DNA of 64,000 bases. It comes from Gillisella vitis (GTDB taxonomy: Bacteria > Pseudomonadota > Alphaproteobacteria > Rhizobiales > Rhizobiaceae). Below the pieces are notes generated by a model, which had not been told where the DNA came from, did not search any database, and worked only from the letters and a program-made list of their open reading frames with translations. The stretch is from positions 620,001 to 684,000 of the forward strand of contig NZ_CP056047.1 of the NCBI RefSeq assembly GCF_021559775.1, read 5' to 3'. Positions 1 to 8,291 of the stretch are shown here, one piece after another. The translations under genes and the position numbers were made by a program. Position 1 is the stretch's first letter, and every line of letters starts with the position of its first letter.

Positions 1-145
1 CGTCGAACCAGCGCGCCCCGTCAAACACCGTCGAGCCCAGCCACATGGCATGCGATGTCGGCCCGATCAGCGGCGGGTTGCCCGACAGCCATTCGCCATC
101 GACATAGGTCCAGGTGGGGGTTCGCGGGGTGGTATCGACGGTCAT
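1..145 (-). CDS. Branched-chain amino acid aminotransferase (class IV), N-terminal part only
   Basis: The minus strand opens with an ATG at 145 and reads 48 codons out of the window edge. The visible peptide contains TWTYVDGEW, PPLIGPTSHAMWLGST and FDGARWFD. This is the typical amino terminus of the rhizobial pyridoxal-phosphate class IV aminotransferase annotated as branched-chain aminotransferase, which transfers the amino group between glutamate and branched 2-oxo acids in the cytosol. The catalytic lysine lies outside the window, so substrate choice (branched-chain versus D-amino acid aminotransferase) cannot be judged. The gene is divergent from the multicopper oxidase gene, with about 295 bp of shared upstream DNA. 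Confidence 0.8.
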   Translation of the reverse strand, partial: MTVDTTPRTPTWTYVDGEWLSGNPPLIGPTSHAMWLGSTVFDGARWFD

Positions 146-440
146 TCTCAGTCTCCAGATCGGGTGTCGCGGCAAAAGAACCGCTGCACTGCGCAACGTC
201 AAGGAGAAAATGCAAAGGGCATGCAGCACTTGCCCCCAAAAATGGCCGGTCGGTCAACCGGGTCTCGGACGGACGGCGCGTCTTGCGAAATGTCTCCATA
301 AATACAATGGGATGACGATCAGTCATTGCAGGGTTCATCGATGGCTTTGGTGTTCTGTCATCAAAGTTGTGTTTGCTTTTTTTGCTACTTAAAGAAAGTG
401 TAGCTTTTCGCGATTCCCTTGTTTTTCTTAAGGAGATTTC

Positions 441-2642
441 ATGCAAAGTGCTCGATGGCGTTGCCTTTTGGCCGCCGCCTTCATTAGCCCGATAGGCCCA
501 GCCCTGGCGCAGGATGCCCCGCAGGGTGCAAGCCCCCCTGCCGCAGAAGAAGCATTCGGCAATCCGCCCGTGCTGGGGCAATCGACTGTTGCGCCGAAGG
601 GTACGCTTTACCGGGTGCCACCATCCACGGTGCCGCTGCCCCATGCCGGGCGCGAACAGGTGCTTGACCTTAAGGTGGCCTACACGCAAGGCAGGATACG
701 CAAACCGGGTGGGCCGCCGGATAACCCTTTCGACACCGTCCTTCTGCGCAGTTACCAGGGCATCAATGTCGATCGCGACCATCCCTTTGTCGCGCCAACC
801 ATCGAGGCCATGCCGGGCGACACCGTTCGGGTAAGGCTGGACAACCAACTGCCGCCCGACCCGTCCTGCACATCCAGCGATACATCGGTGGATGTGCCCC
901 ATTGCTTCAACGGCACCAATCTTCACAGCCACGGCCTGTGGGTCAGCCCGACCGGCAATAGCGACAATGTGCTGTTGTCGATCAATCCGGGCATGAAGTT
1001 TGAATATGAATATAATATCCCAGCCGATCATCCGGCGGGGACATTCTGGTATCACCCGCATCGCCATGGCTCCACCGCCTTGCAGGTCGGCAGCGGCATG
1101 GCGGGCGCGCTGATCATTCGCGGCGACCGCCCACCGACAGACAAGACCAATGGCGACCTCGACACCTTGGTAAAGCCTTTTCCCGAAAGGCTGCTGGTGT
1201 TCGAGCAGATCCCCTATGCTTGCCTGACGAAGGACCGCAAGCTGAAGCAGAAATTTGTCCCCGATCCCAACGACCCGACGAAGGGAAGCTATGTCATCGA
1301 CTGGACCTGCGAGAAGGGCGAAGTGGGCGAGGTGATTTCCTACGAACAGTTCACGCCCTCAAGCTGGGATGATTCCGGCCGGTTCACGACGGTCAATGGC
1401 CGGGTGCGGCCGGTGTTCGCCAATGCTGAAACTGGCAAGACCGAGCGCTGGCGGCTGGTGCATGCGGGCGTGCGCAACACGATCCAGGTCCAGTTCCGCA
1501 AAATGAACACCACGGATTTCTTCAAGCGGGAGCGCAGCACCGATGCGGATGGGGAAGACCGGTTCGCCACTGACCTGTGCACCGGACAGCCGGTGCCGTA
1601 TGTCGTTGCGGCTTCCGACGGGCTCACCATGCAGCAAGGTCAGGTGCGCAAGGATGTTACCCTGCAACCCGGCTATCGCAACGATCTGCTGGTAAATTTC
1701 CCGGAAGACGGTCTTTACTGCATCGTCAATCCGCCAACCGACGCCGCCGATTCGGTCACACGCACCCAGCAGGCCCGCTCAGTTCTCGGCTTCGTCCGGG
1801 TCAAAGGGGGCAAGGGCGCGCCAGCAGCGGGTGAGCCGATTGCTGACATTAAAAAGCAGCTGATCGCCAACGCCAAGGCCTTCTACACGCCTGATGTCGC
1901 CAAGACGGTGGTCGCTGATCTGAACGATGAGCTGAAGCTGACGAAATTCATTCCCCATCCGACAGTTACCGACGAAGAAGTTGCCGGCCAACCAAAGCAG
2001 GATCTGGTGTTCTTCATCAATCTCGGCGCGGGCGGCAACGGGCCTAACGGCTTCCAGGTCGGCAATAATTTCAATGTCGTGCAAAACGATGTCGGCGTCT
2101 ATGTGCCAGACGGTGCCAAGGCTTACGATCCCAATGTGGTTGATCGCAAACTGGTGTTGGGGACAGCGCAGGAATGGGAGTTACGCTCCTATTTCGTCAG
2201 TCATCCCTTTCATATCCACGTCAATCCCTTCCAGATCGTCCGCATTCTCGATCCTGCTGGCAACGATGTCAGCGGGCCGGTCACAGACGGAAAGGAGAAT
2301 TCGGATTCGCAATATGCTGGACTGAAAGGTGTGTGGAAGGATACGCTCTGGATCAAAAGCAATGTCAACAACCCGCTGACAGCGGTTGATGCCGCCTGGC
2401 TGAACGGCGATCTCAGCAGCAAGTCGATCCCCGATGCTCCCGAGGCCGCCAAGCCGCAAGGCGTCTACCGCATCTTCATCCGCACCCGTTATGAACGCTA
2501 TATCGGCGAATTCGTCCTGCATTGCCACATCCTCGACCATGAAGACCAGGGCATGATGCAGAACGTCTCCATCGGTTTGCCTGACGGTGCGGGCGGATTG
2601 GCAAACGCGCATCATCACGGAAGTTCACCAGAGAGTAAGTAG
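441..2642 (+). CDS. Secreted multicopper oxidase
   Basis: This 733-residue protein has a cleavable signal peptide (residues 1 to about 23, ending ALAQ) and cupredoxin-type copper motifs at both ends. HSHG is at about 162-165 and WYHPHRHG at about 203-210. The C-terminal half has HPFHIH at about 588-593 and HCHILDHEDQGM from about 694, which supplies the type 1 copper ligands Cys695, His700 and Met705 and the trinuclear-site histidines. All four motif blocks are present, so it should be an active periplasmic oxidase of the laccase/CotA/CueO superfamily. The substrate (phenolics or metal ions) cannot be told from sequence. The start is secured by AAGGAG at 430-435. It is longer than typical CueO (about 500 residues), with extra sequence between the copper blocks. 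It appears monocistronic and is followed by a strong terminator. Confidence 0.88.
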   Translation: MQSARWRCLLAAAFISPIGPALAQDAPQGASPPAAEEAFGNPPVLGQSTVAPKGTLYRVPPSTVPLPHAGREQVLDLKVAYTQGRIRKPGGPPDNPFDTVLLRSYQGINVDRDHPFVAPTIEAMPGDTVRVRLDNQLPPDPSCTSSDTSVDVPHCFNGTNLHSHGLWVSPTGNSDNVLLSINPGMKFEYEYNIPADHPAGTFWYHPHRHGSTALQVGSGMAGALIIRGDRPPTDKTNGDLDTLVKPFPERLLVFEQIPYACLTKDRKLKQKFVPDPNDPTKGSYVIDWTCEKGEVGEVISYEQFTPSSWDDSGRFTTVNGRVRPVFANAETGKTERWRLVHAGVRNTIQVQFRKMNTTDFFKRERSTDADGEDRFATDLCTGQPVPYVVAASDGLTMQQGQVRKDVTLQPGYRNDLLVNFPEDGLYCIVNPPTDAADSVTRTQQARSVLGFVRVKGGKGAPAAGEPIADIKKQLIANAKAFYTPDVAKTVVADLNDELKLTKFIPHPTVTDEEVAGQPKQDLVFFINLGAGGNGPNGFQVGNNFNVVQNDVGVYVPDGAKAYDPNVVDRKLVLGTAQEWELRSYFVSHPFHIHVNPFQIVRILDPAGNDVSGPVTDGKENSDSQYAGLKGVWKDTLWIKSNVNNPLTAVDAAWLNGDLSSKSIPDAPEAAKPQGVYRIFIRTRYERYIGEFVLHCHILDHEDQGMMQNVSIGLPDGAGGLANAHHHGSSPESK

Positions 2643-2680
2643 ACCTTCGCTCTGGTAACCGGAATTGATGCGACAAACTG

Positions 2681-2708
2681 TTTCCGCCGTCCTTCGGGAT
2701 GGCGGAAA
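2681..2708 (+). terminator. Hairpin terminator after the multicopper oxidase gene
   Basis: A 12-bp stem (one G-T wobble) closes on a TTCG tetraloop: TTTCCGCCGTCC at 2681-2692 pairs with GGATGGCGGAAA at 2697-2708. It is followed by a T-rich stretch, TGTTTCATTTTA. It lies 38 bp past the stop codon. The rest of the gap to 2959 shows no gene. Confidence 0.8.
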
Positions 2709-2959
2709 TGTTTCATTTTAGTAGAGGGACAATAATGCACCATTAGAAACCGGGATCAAACATCCACCTGCGGGAATTGATGGTGGCAGCTGTATCGAAG
2801 TCACTACGGCAATAGATGCTGAAAAAGCACCGAATGATGATCGGCCAAATTTGGTTGCATAGTATTAAAAAATCCATTAAAAGTAGAAATCCATAGACCG
2901 CTCTGCTATCGAAGCATCGCGCCAGACTTTAGGCGCTGTTTCTGATTTTGGAGGTTCAA

Positions 2960-3436
2960 GTGACTCTTAAAAACATTGGTTCGGCTGCATTTCCTCACGT
3001 CTTTCTACGCTATGATGGGCAAGGTCATGTTTTGCCGGATGGACAAGGCGTTGGTACGGCGAATTGCCAGTTCTATGCCGGTCCCTGGGAGGCTTTTCAT
3101 ATTGATATTGTCGCCGATGGCAGCGTAACTATCCGTTCCAGCCAGTTTCCAGAGATTTACCTTCGGATGGATGGTCGCAATGTCAGTTACGGCCAAGATG
3201 AGGGCGGTGGTCTTGTCAATGGCCAGACAGGCGCTCCTGGCCCGTATGAACACTTCGTTCTGGTTCCGCAGGCCGATGGTACCGTCGCTATCCAGTCAAA
3301 GGCGTTCCCGGGCATCTATCTTCGCCTTGACGGCTCGGGTGTCACCAAATTCGAAGATGCAGGTTCCGGAAAAGTTAATGCTCAGATCGGTGTCGGTCCC
3401 TGGGAGAAATTCCACATCGTCGATGCTGCAAAATAA
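2960..3436 (+). CDS. Three-repeat beta-trefoil (fascin/ricin-B-like) protein
   Basis: A small protein of about 158 residues made of three similar repeats of about 50 residues. Each starts with a variant of FPxIYLRxDG (FPHVFLRYDG, FPEIYLRMDG, FPGIYLRLDG) and ends with a variant of GPWExFHI (GPWEAFHI, GPYEHFVL, GPWEKFHI). Threefold repeats of this kind are the hallmark of a beta-trefoil such as fascin-like or ricin-B-like carbohydrate- or protein-binding domains. No signal peptide or catalytic residues are visible. GGAGG at 2950-2954 is 5 nt before a GTG codon at 2960, which is a better start than the in-frame TTG at 2948. No operon partner is evident. A lectin-like or structural role is inference. 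Confidence 0.7.
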   Translation: MTLKNIGSAAFPHVFLRYDGQGHVLPDGQGVGTANCQFYAGPWEAFHIDIVADGSVTIRSSQFPEIYLRMDGRNVSYGQDEGGGLVNGQTGAPGPYEHFVLVPQADGTVAIQSKAFPGIYLRLDGSGVTKFEDAGSGKVNAQIGVGPWEKFHIVDAAK

Positions 3437-3502
3437 GGAATTCGGACTGACATGCGGCACTTAACGCGGTGGTCGGACAATCGGCTGTAAGCAACGCAAT
3501 TT

Positions 3503-3546
3503 AGAGCATCGTACAGAAACCGGTTTCCACTTTTCGGTCCGATGCT
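3503..3546. repeat. Short intergenic palindromic repeat (GGTTTCCACTTTTC core)
   Basis: The element is bounded by the inverted termini AGCATCG (3505-3511) and CGATGCT (3540-3546) around the core CCGGTTTCCACTTTTCGG. The same core recurs, often diverged, at 18257-18301, 41032-41070 and 48943-48966, and the terminal part recurs at 56127-56226. It lies in the gap after the beta-trefoil gene. Such elements are widespread in Rhizobiaceae intergenic DNA. Confidence 0.6.
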
Positions 3547-3725
3547 GTCGCTGTCAGTAAATCGAATAAAGTCTACATGTATAGAGCGTCCGCCTGTTCT
3601 CACCTGCGGGCGCTCATTCTGTTTAGCAATTATGCAACAATATAAGGACTGACAGCGAACCTTTGTGCGCCATATATGGCGAACGGCGCTGTAGGAAGCG
3701 GATTATTAGTGATCTGAGATCGCTC

Positions 3726-5849
3726 TCACATCTTCCCCGCCACTTTCACCGCAAAGGCATATTCAAACGCCACCTCTTCCAGCCGCTGAAACCGCCCGGA
3801 TTTGCCACCGTGGCCGGCGGACATGTTGGTTTTCAGCAGATATGGCCCGGCATCGGGTGCGTTTTCGCGCAGTTTGGCCACCCATTTGGTCGGTTCCCAA
3901 TAGGTGACGCGGGGGTCGGTGAGGCCAGAAAGGGCGAGAATAGGCGGATAGGATTTTTTGCCTACGTTGTCATAGGGGCTATAGGCGGCGATCCAGCGGT
4001 ATTCTTCTTCTGACTCGATCGGGTTGCCCCATTCCGGCCATTCCGGCGGGGTCAGCGGCAGGGTATCATCAAGCATGGTGTTGAGCACATCGACAAAGGG
4101 GACGGCGGCGATGATGCCGGCGAATTTTTCCGGTGCCATATTGGCGACGGCGCCCATCAACATGCCGCCAGCGGAGCCGCCTTCGGCGATGATCTTGTCA
4201 TAGGCGGTGAAGCCTTCTTTCACCAGATGATCGGCGGCGGAGATGAAGTCTTTGAAGGTATTGACCTTATTCTCCATTTTACCGTCTTCATACCATTGAA
4301 AGCCCTTGTCCTTGCCGCCGCGGATATGGGCGATGGCATAGACGAAACCCCGGTCGGCCAGCGACAGGCAATTGGTGTTGAAACCAGCCGGAATGGTCAC
4401 ACCGTAAGCGCCGTAGCCGTAAAGCAGGCAGGGGGCGGAGCCATCAAGCGCCGTGTCCTTGCGATAGAGCAGCGTGACCGGCACATCGACGCCATCATGG
4501 GCCTTGGCAAACACCCGGCGGGTGACATAGTCCTCGGCTTTGTGACCTGAGGGGACTTCCTGGGTTTTCAGCAGCACCCGCTCGCGCGTCACCATGTTAT
4601 AGTCATAGAGCTGGCTGGGCGTCGTCATCGACGAATAGGAAAAGCGGATGACGGTGGCATCATATTCGGCAGCGCCTGACAGACCAAGCGAATAGGCTTC
4701 CTCGGCAAAATCGATAGCGTGTTCTTCACCGGTCTTGCGGTCACGGATCATGATGCGCGGCAGGCCATCGCGGCGTTCCAGCCACAGCAGATGTCCAGCA
4801 AAGGCCATATGCGACAGGATAAGACGGCCCGGCACATGGGGAACGAGGTCTTTCCAGTTGTCCTTGCCCGGCGCGCCAACCGGCGCTTCCATGATTTTGA
4901 AATCCTGGGCACCGTCGGCATTGGTCAGGATGTAGAACACATCGCCGCCCTCGGTCATCGAATATTCGACGCCTTCCTCGCGCTCAGCCACCAGCTTAGG
5001 TTCTGCCGTCAGATCTTTGGTGGAGAGCAGCCGGTATTCCGAGGTCTCGTGATCGTGGATGTCGATATAGATGAAGTCATCGAGCAGCGACCCGCCGACA
5101 CCCATGAAGAAGCCGGGGTCCTTTTCCTCATAGACCAGCCGGTCGGAGGATTGCGGTTCGCCGATAATATGGTGGAAGACTTTGGACGGACGGTGGTTTT
5201 CATCCTGAAGCGTATAGAAAAAGCTCTTGCCATCGGGCGCCCAGACGCCGCCGCCAGCGGTATTGTCCAGCACATCGGCCAGATCTTCGCCGGTTTTGAG
5301 ATCGCGGATGCGCAGCGTGTAATATTCCGACCCCTTGTCGTCATAGCCCCAGATGCCACGGGTGTGATCATTGCTATGGTCGATGCCGGACAGGCGGAAA
5401 TAATCCTTGCCCGCCGCTTCCTTGTCGCCATCCAGCAGCAATTCGCGCAGGCTCTCGTCCTTCGGGTCGCCGTCGCGTGGAATGCGGAAATAGCGCGGCT
5501 GCTCGCCACCGGTCACGAACGCCGAACCGTAAGCATAAGGACCGTCCTTCATCGGGATGGAGCTGTCATCCTCCTTGATCCGGCCTTTCATCTCGGCAAA
5601 CAGCTGCTGTTGCAGTGGCTTGGTATCGGCCATGGCCGCGTCCATATAGATGTTTTCGGCCTCCAGAACTGCGCGGATCTCAGGGTCGAGGATCGAGGTA
5701 TCCTTGAACATCTGCTGCCAGTTATCGGCCCGCAGCCACGCGTAGTCGTCAATGCGGGTTATGCCGTGGCGGGTGTCGCTCAGCGGTTTCTTCTGGACTG
5801 TGGGGGCGGCGGGCAGGTTGGCAAACAGGGACTTTGAGGATGAAGACAA
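3726..5849 (-). CDS. ptrB: Oligopeptidase B (S9A prolyl-oligopeptidase family)
   Basis: A cytosolic serine peptidase that cleaves short peptides after basic residues. An N-terminal seven-bladed propeller region (to about residue 430) precedes an alpha/beta-hydrolase domain. The catalytic triad is readable: Ser559 in GGSAGGM, Asp645 in LTDPRVTYWEP and His680 in SAGHGGKSGR. YGYGAYG and HIRGG, typical of the family, are also present. The open frame extends to a GTG at 5942, but the first 31 codons do not look like the family. A TTG at 5849, preceded by the weak ribosome site AGCGAGA and followed by SSSSKSLFANLPAAP, gives 707 residues, the usual rhizobial length. An in-frame ATG near 5918 is the alternative. 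The function is firm; the start is less so. Confidence 0.88.
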   Translation of the reverse strand: MSSSSKSLFANLPAAPTVQKKPLSDTRHGITRIDDYAWLRADNWQQMFKDTSILDPEIRAVLEAENIYMDAAMADTKPLQQQLFAEMKGRIKEDDSSIPMKDGPYAYGSAFVTGGEQPRYFRIPRDGDPKDESLRELLLDGDKEAAGKDYFRLSGIDHSNDHTRGIWGYDDKGSEYYTLRIRDLKTGEDLADVLDNTAGGGVWAPDGKSFFYTLQDENHRPSKVFHHIIGEPQSSDRLVYEEKDPGFFMGVGGSLLDDFIYIDIHDHETSEYRLLSTKDLTAEPKLVAEREEGVEYSMTEGGDVFYILTNADGAQDFKIMEAPVGAPGKDNWKDLVPHVPGRLILSHMAFAGHLLWLERRDGLPRIMIRDRKTGEEHAIDFAEEAYSLGLSGAAEYDATVIRFSYSSMTTPSQLYDYNMVTRERVLLKTQEVPSGHKAEDYVTRRVFAKAHDGVDVPVTLLYRKDTALDGSAPCLLYGYGAYGVTIPAGFNTNCLSLADRGFVYAIAHIRGGKDKGFQWYEDGKMENKVNTFKDFISAADHLVKEGFTAYDKIIAEGGSAGGMLMGAVANMAPEKFAGIIAAVPFVDVLNTMLDDTLPLTPPEWPEWGNPIESEEEYRWIAAYSPYDNVGKKSYPPILALSGLTDPRVTYWEPTKWVAKLRENAPDAGPYLLKTNMSAGHGGKSGRFQRLEEVAFEYAFAVKVAGKM

Positions 5850-6092
5850 GAGCAATCTCGCTTTTTTGGCATAGGCGGGGTTTGGTATAAGGCCGGTGTT
5901 ACGTAGGATGTGTTGCATGAGAGATAGGCGTCCGCCCACCACCGATCAAGCAGAAATCGGTGGTCCCGGCCATGGCCGGTGCCAGCGACAGAGGAAGCCG
6001 ATCACAAATGCGGGATGCACGTTTTGAGTGCTGGCTTCGCCAGAAGTCAGGCAATACATTCCGCCGAATCGGTATCTGTTAGGAAATTCTAT

Positions 6093-6482
6093 ATGCGATT
6101 GATGATTTTAGGGGGTGGTTTGGCGATGGTTTTTGCGCAATCGGCCTTTGCGCTTGACGCCGCAGCCACCCGCCAGCTCAAGTCGCTGTCGCCGGCCGAG
6201 CGGCTGGAACAGCGCTGCGACATGGAGGCGATGAGCCGGATCGGCAAGGACTCCAAGACCTATTCGCCCGACAAGGTGATCGCCTATACGTTCGCCCAGA
6301 CCAAGGCCGATGGCAACCGGCTGAAGGCGCCGGGCGCGGTGTTTCGCAGCAAGGGCCACTGGTATCGGCTGAAATACCAGTGCGAGACCGGCAACCAGCG
6401 CCTGGACGTGAAGAATTTCAGCTATCAGGTGGGCGCCGAGGTGCCCAAGGAAAGCTGGAGCAAATATTACTTGTATAATTGA
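6093..6482 (+). CDS. DUF930 family secreted protein
   Basis: A protein of 129 residues with an N-terminal signal peptide (MRLMILGGG to SAFA, about 22 residues). The mature part carries LSPAERLEQRCDMEAM, PDKVIAYTF, LKAPGAVFRSKGHWYRL and a second Cys in YQCETG. This pattern matches the DUF930 family found in rhizobia and brucellae, whose function is unknown. The two conserved cysteines suggest a disulfide in the periplasm. The open frame extends upstream to 5979, but the ATG at 6093 follows TAGGA at 6080-6084 and begins the signal peptide. It appears to be a single gene, convergent with the AI-2E-type permease gene. Confidence 0.75.
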   Translation: MRLMILGGGLAMVFAQSAFALDAAATRQLKSLSPAERLEQRCDMEAMSRIGKDSKTYSPDKVIAYTFAQTKADGNRLKAPGAVFRSKGHWYRLKYQCETGNQRLDVKNFSYQVGAEVPKESWSKYYLYN

Positions 6483-6527
6483 CGAGCGATGAGCCGTGGG
6501 GTGACGCCTGTCACCCTTTTTGCCCTG

Positions 6528-7628
6528 TCACCCCGGTAGTTTCGGTTTCGGTGCCGCATGGGGCGCCAGTTCGGTGAAGATCGCCTTGCCGATCAGCGCC
6601 AGAGGCACGGCCAGCATGGCACCCGCCGCGCCCCAGACCCAGGTCCAGAAGATGATGGCGACGAACACGCCAAAGGCGTTGATCTCCATACGCCGTCCCA
6701 TCACGGCTGGCGTCACCAGATTTTCGACCAGCGCATGGACAGTGAAGAAAGCGATGGCGGGAAGCAGGCCAAACAGCAGGCTGCTATGGGTCAGTATTCC
6801 GGCCACGGCCAGCGCAAAGGTCATGGCGGTGACGCCGAGAAAAGGCACGAAGCTGGAGAGAAAGGCGAAAAAACCCCAGAGTACCGGCAGCGTCAGCCCG
6901 CCAACCCAGGCAATCAGCAGCGCGCAGCAGCCGACGCCCGCGTAGATTACTGACGCGGTGGCAAAGTAGAAGCCCAGCGCCGTTTCAATCGCATTGATGC
7001 TGCGGATGGCCGAGAGCCGGCGAGCGCGGTCGCGGAAAGAGACGATCAGAGTTTTGCGGATCGACACCCTCCCGGCCAGAAATAGCACCAATGCGGCAAA
7101 GAAAATCAATGTCTGGACGATGGCGGGCGTCACCTGGCTTGCCACTGTCGAGAGAATGCCGCCGCCATTTTCCAGCATCTTGTCGAGGTTGATAGGACCG
7201 TTGCCGCTGGCAAGCCTGTCCAGATGCAGCCAGTGAAAGCGTTGAAAATAGGGTGTGAACCGATCCATCATGGTCTGGCCAATGCTGGGGATGTCCTGCG
7301 CCAGTTCCATCAGCGGTCCTGCCAGCGTGTTGGCAATGATCGTCACCAGCGTGAAAAGCGCCGTGGTCAGCAGCACGGCGCTCATCATCGGCGGCACACC
7401 CAGTGCCTCCAGCCGGTCTGCTGCCAGACCCAGGATAAGGCCGACCACAACCGCAAGCGTCAGGGGCATAAGTATGGTGCCTGCGTAGTGCAGCGCGGCA
7501 ATTGCCACAATCAGGAAGAGCCCGATCACCGCCCAGGCCTGAGCCAGTTCCAGCGCCGTCTTGCGGTGCCGGCCCAGCCGGGTTTCTGCCGGCTGTAAAA
7601 TTCGCCGCTTCACCGTGTCATCCATCAT
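6528..7628 (-). CDS. AI-2E family (PerM-like) membrane transporter
   Basis: A polytopic membrane protein of about 366 residues. A hydrophobic pair near residues 25-80 is followed by a soluble stretch (about 110-190) and a block of five to six membrane segments in the C-terminal half. LVENLVTPAVMGRRMEINAFGVFVA near the end matches the conserved C-terminal signature of the AI-2E/PerM permease family. Members include TqsA, an autoinducer-2 exporter, and sodium/proton antiporters, so the substrate is unknown. The open frame reaches 7703, but the ATG at 7628 (MMDDTVKRR) gives the normal family length. Confidence 0.85.
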   Translation of the reverse strand: MMDDTVKRRILQPAETRLGRHRKTALELAQAWAVIGLFLIVAIAALHYAGTILMPLTLAVVVGLILGLAADRLEALGVPPMMSAVLLTTALFTLVTIIANTLAGPLMELAQDIPSIGQTMMDRFTPYFQRFHWLHLDRLASGNGPINLDKMLENGGGILSTVASQVTPAIVQTLIFFAALVLFLAGRVSIRKTLIVSFRDRARRLSAIRSINAIETALGFYFATASVIYAGVGCCALLIAWVGGLTLPVLWGFFAFLSSFVPFLGVTAMTFALAVAGILTHSSLLFGLLPAIAFFTVHALVENLVTPAVMGRRMEINAFGVFVAIIFWTWVWGAAGAMLAVPLALIGKAIFTELAPHAAPKPKLPG

Positions 7629-8291
7629 GTCCGCTAACGCCCCTGTCGGTACCAGTGTTGTGTGCAGCCATATCGGCACCAGGAGGGTGTAAAGCCGCAA
7701 CACGTTATATTTACTACATAATCTCTTCGGATTGCCATCAGGATGAGGGCCATGTCGTCATTTGGCGCAGCTGTCGGATGCTCTATCCGAGAGCGCTGTC
7801 AAAACTCATTTTGACAAGCAATCGCGAATTAACGCGCAGAACGGGCAGTGGTTCCGCCCAGATTTTGCCTTGCTTGCGCCACTTTGGTGCGAATTGCGGG
7901 ATTCAAGGGTTGTATCAATTTGGGGCAGGTGATCGGAACAGGTCGGGTCTCTGCACGATATACGCGCTAAATCACGGGTTGCAGCCGCGAGCGTCAGCCT
8001 CCTTTCGTAAAATCCACTATTATTACAGGGGTCTACGAAAAATCGGCATTTTGAGTCTGCATCCATGGAGATATGGAGGTTTTTGTAACTATCCGAAACA
8101 AAAAAACCCTGACACTGGCAGGTAACTGCTCCAAAAAAATAGAGATGCACCCAATAAAAGTGTCTGAAAAGTGTAAAAACCAAGATTTGTATTAGGGTTG
8201 GAAAAACAAAAAATGCAACTGAAAATATGTGTTTTTTGGCGCGGTTTCCAATACATTGATAGAGTAAATAATATGTACAAGGCGGATGACT
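7629..8291. other. Intergenic region without a supported gene
   Basis: About 660 bp between two divergent genes. The right half (about 8090-8285) is AT-rich, with runs of A and the spacing expected of a promoter for the FAD oxidoreductase gene. The overlapping open frames on both strands lack ribosome sites and recognisable composition. No repeat of the other families was seen here. Confidence 0.5.

Noticed and set aside
21..1067. 348-codon minus-strand open frame
   Set aside because: It overlaps the multicopper oxidase gene and the aminotransferase start, has no ribosome site and has shadow-like composition.
4719..5837. 372-codon plus-strand open frame
   Set aside because: It mirrors the oligopeptidase B gene, whose minus-strand product has a full catalytic triad.
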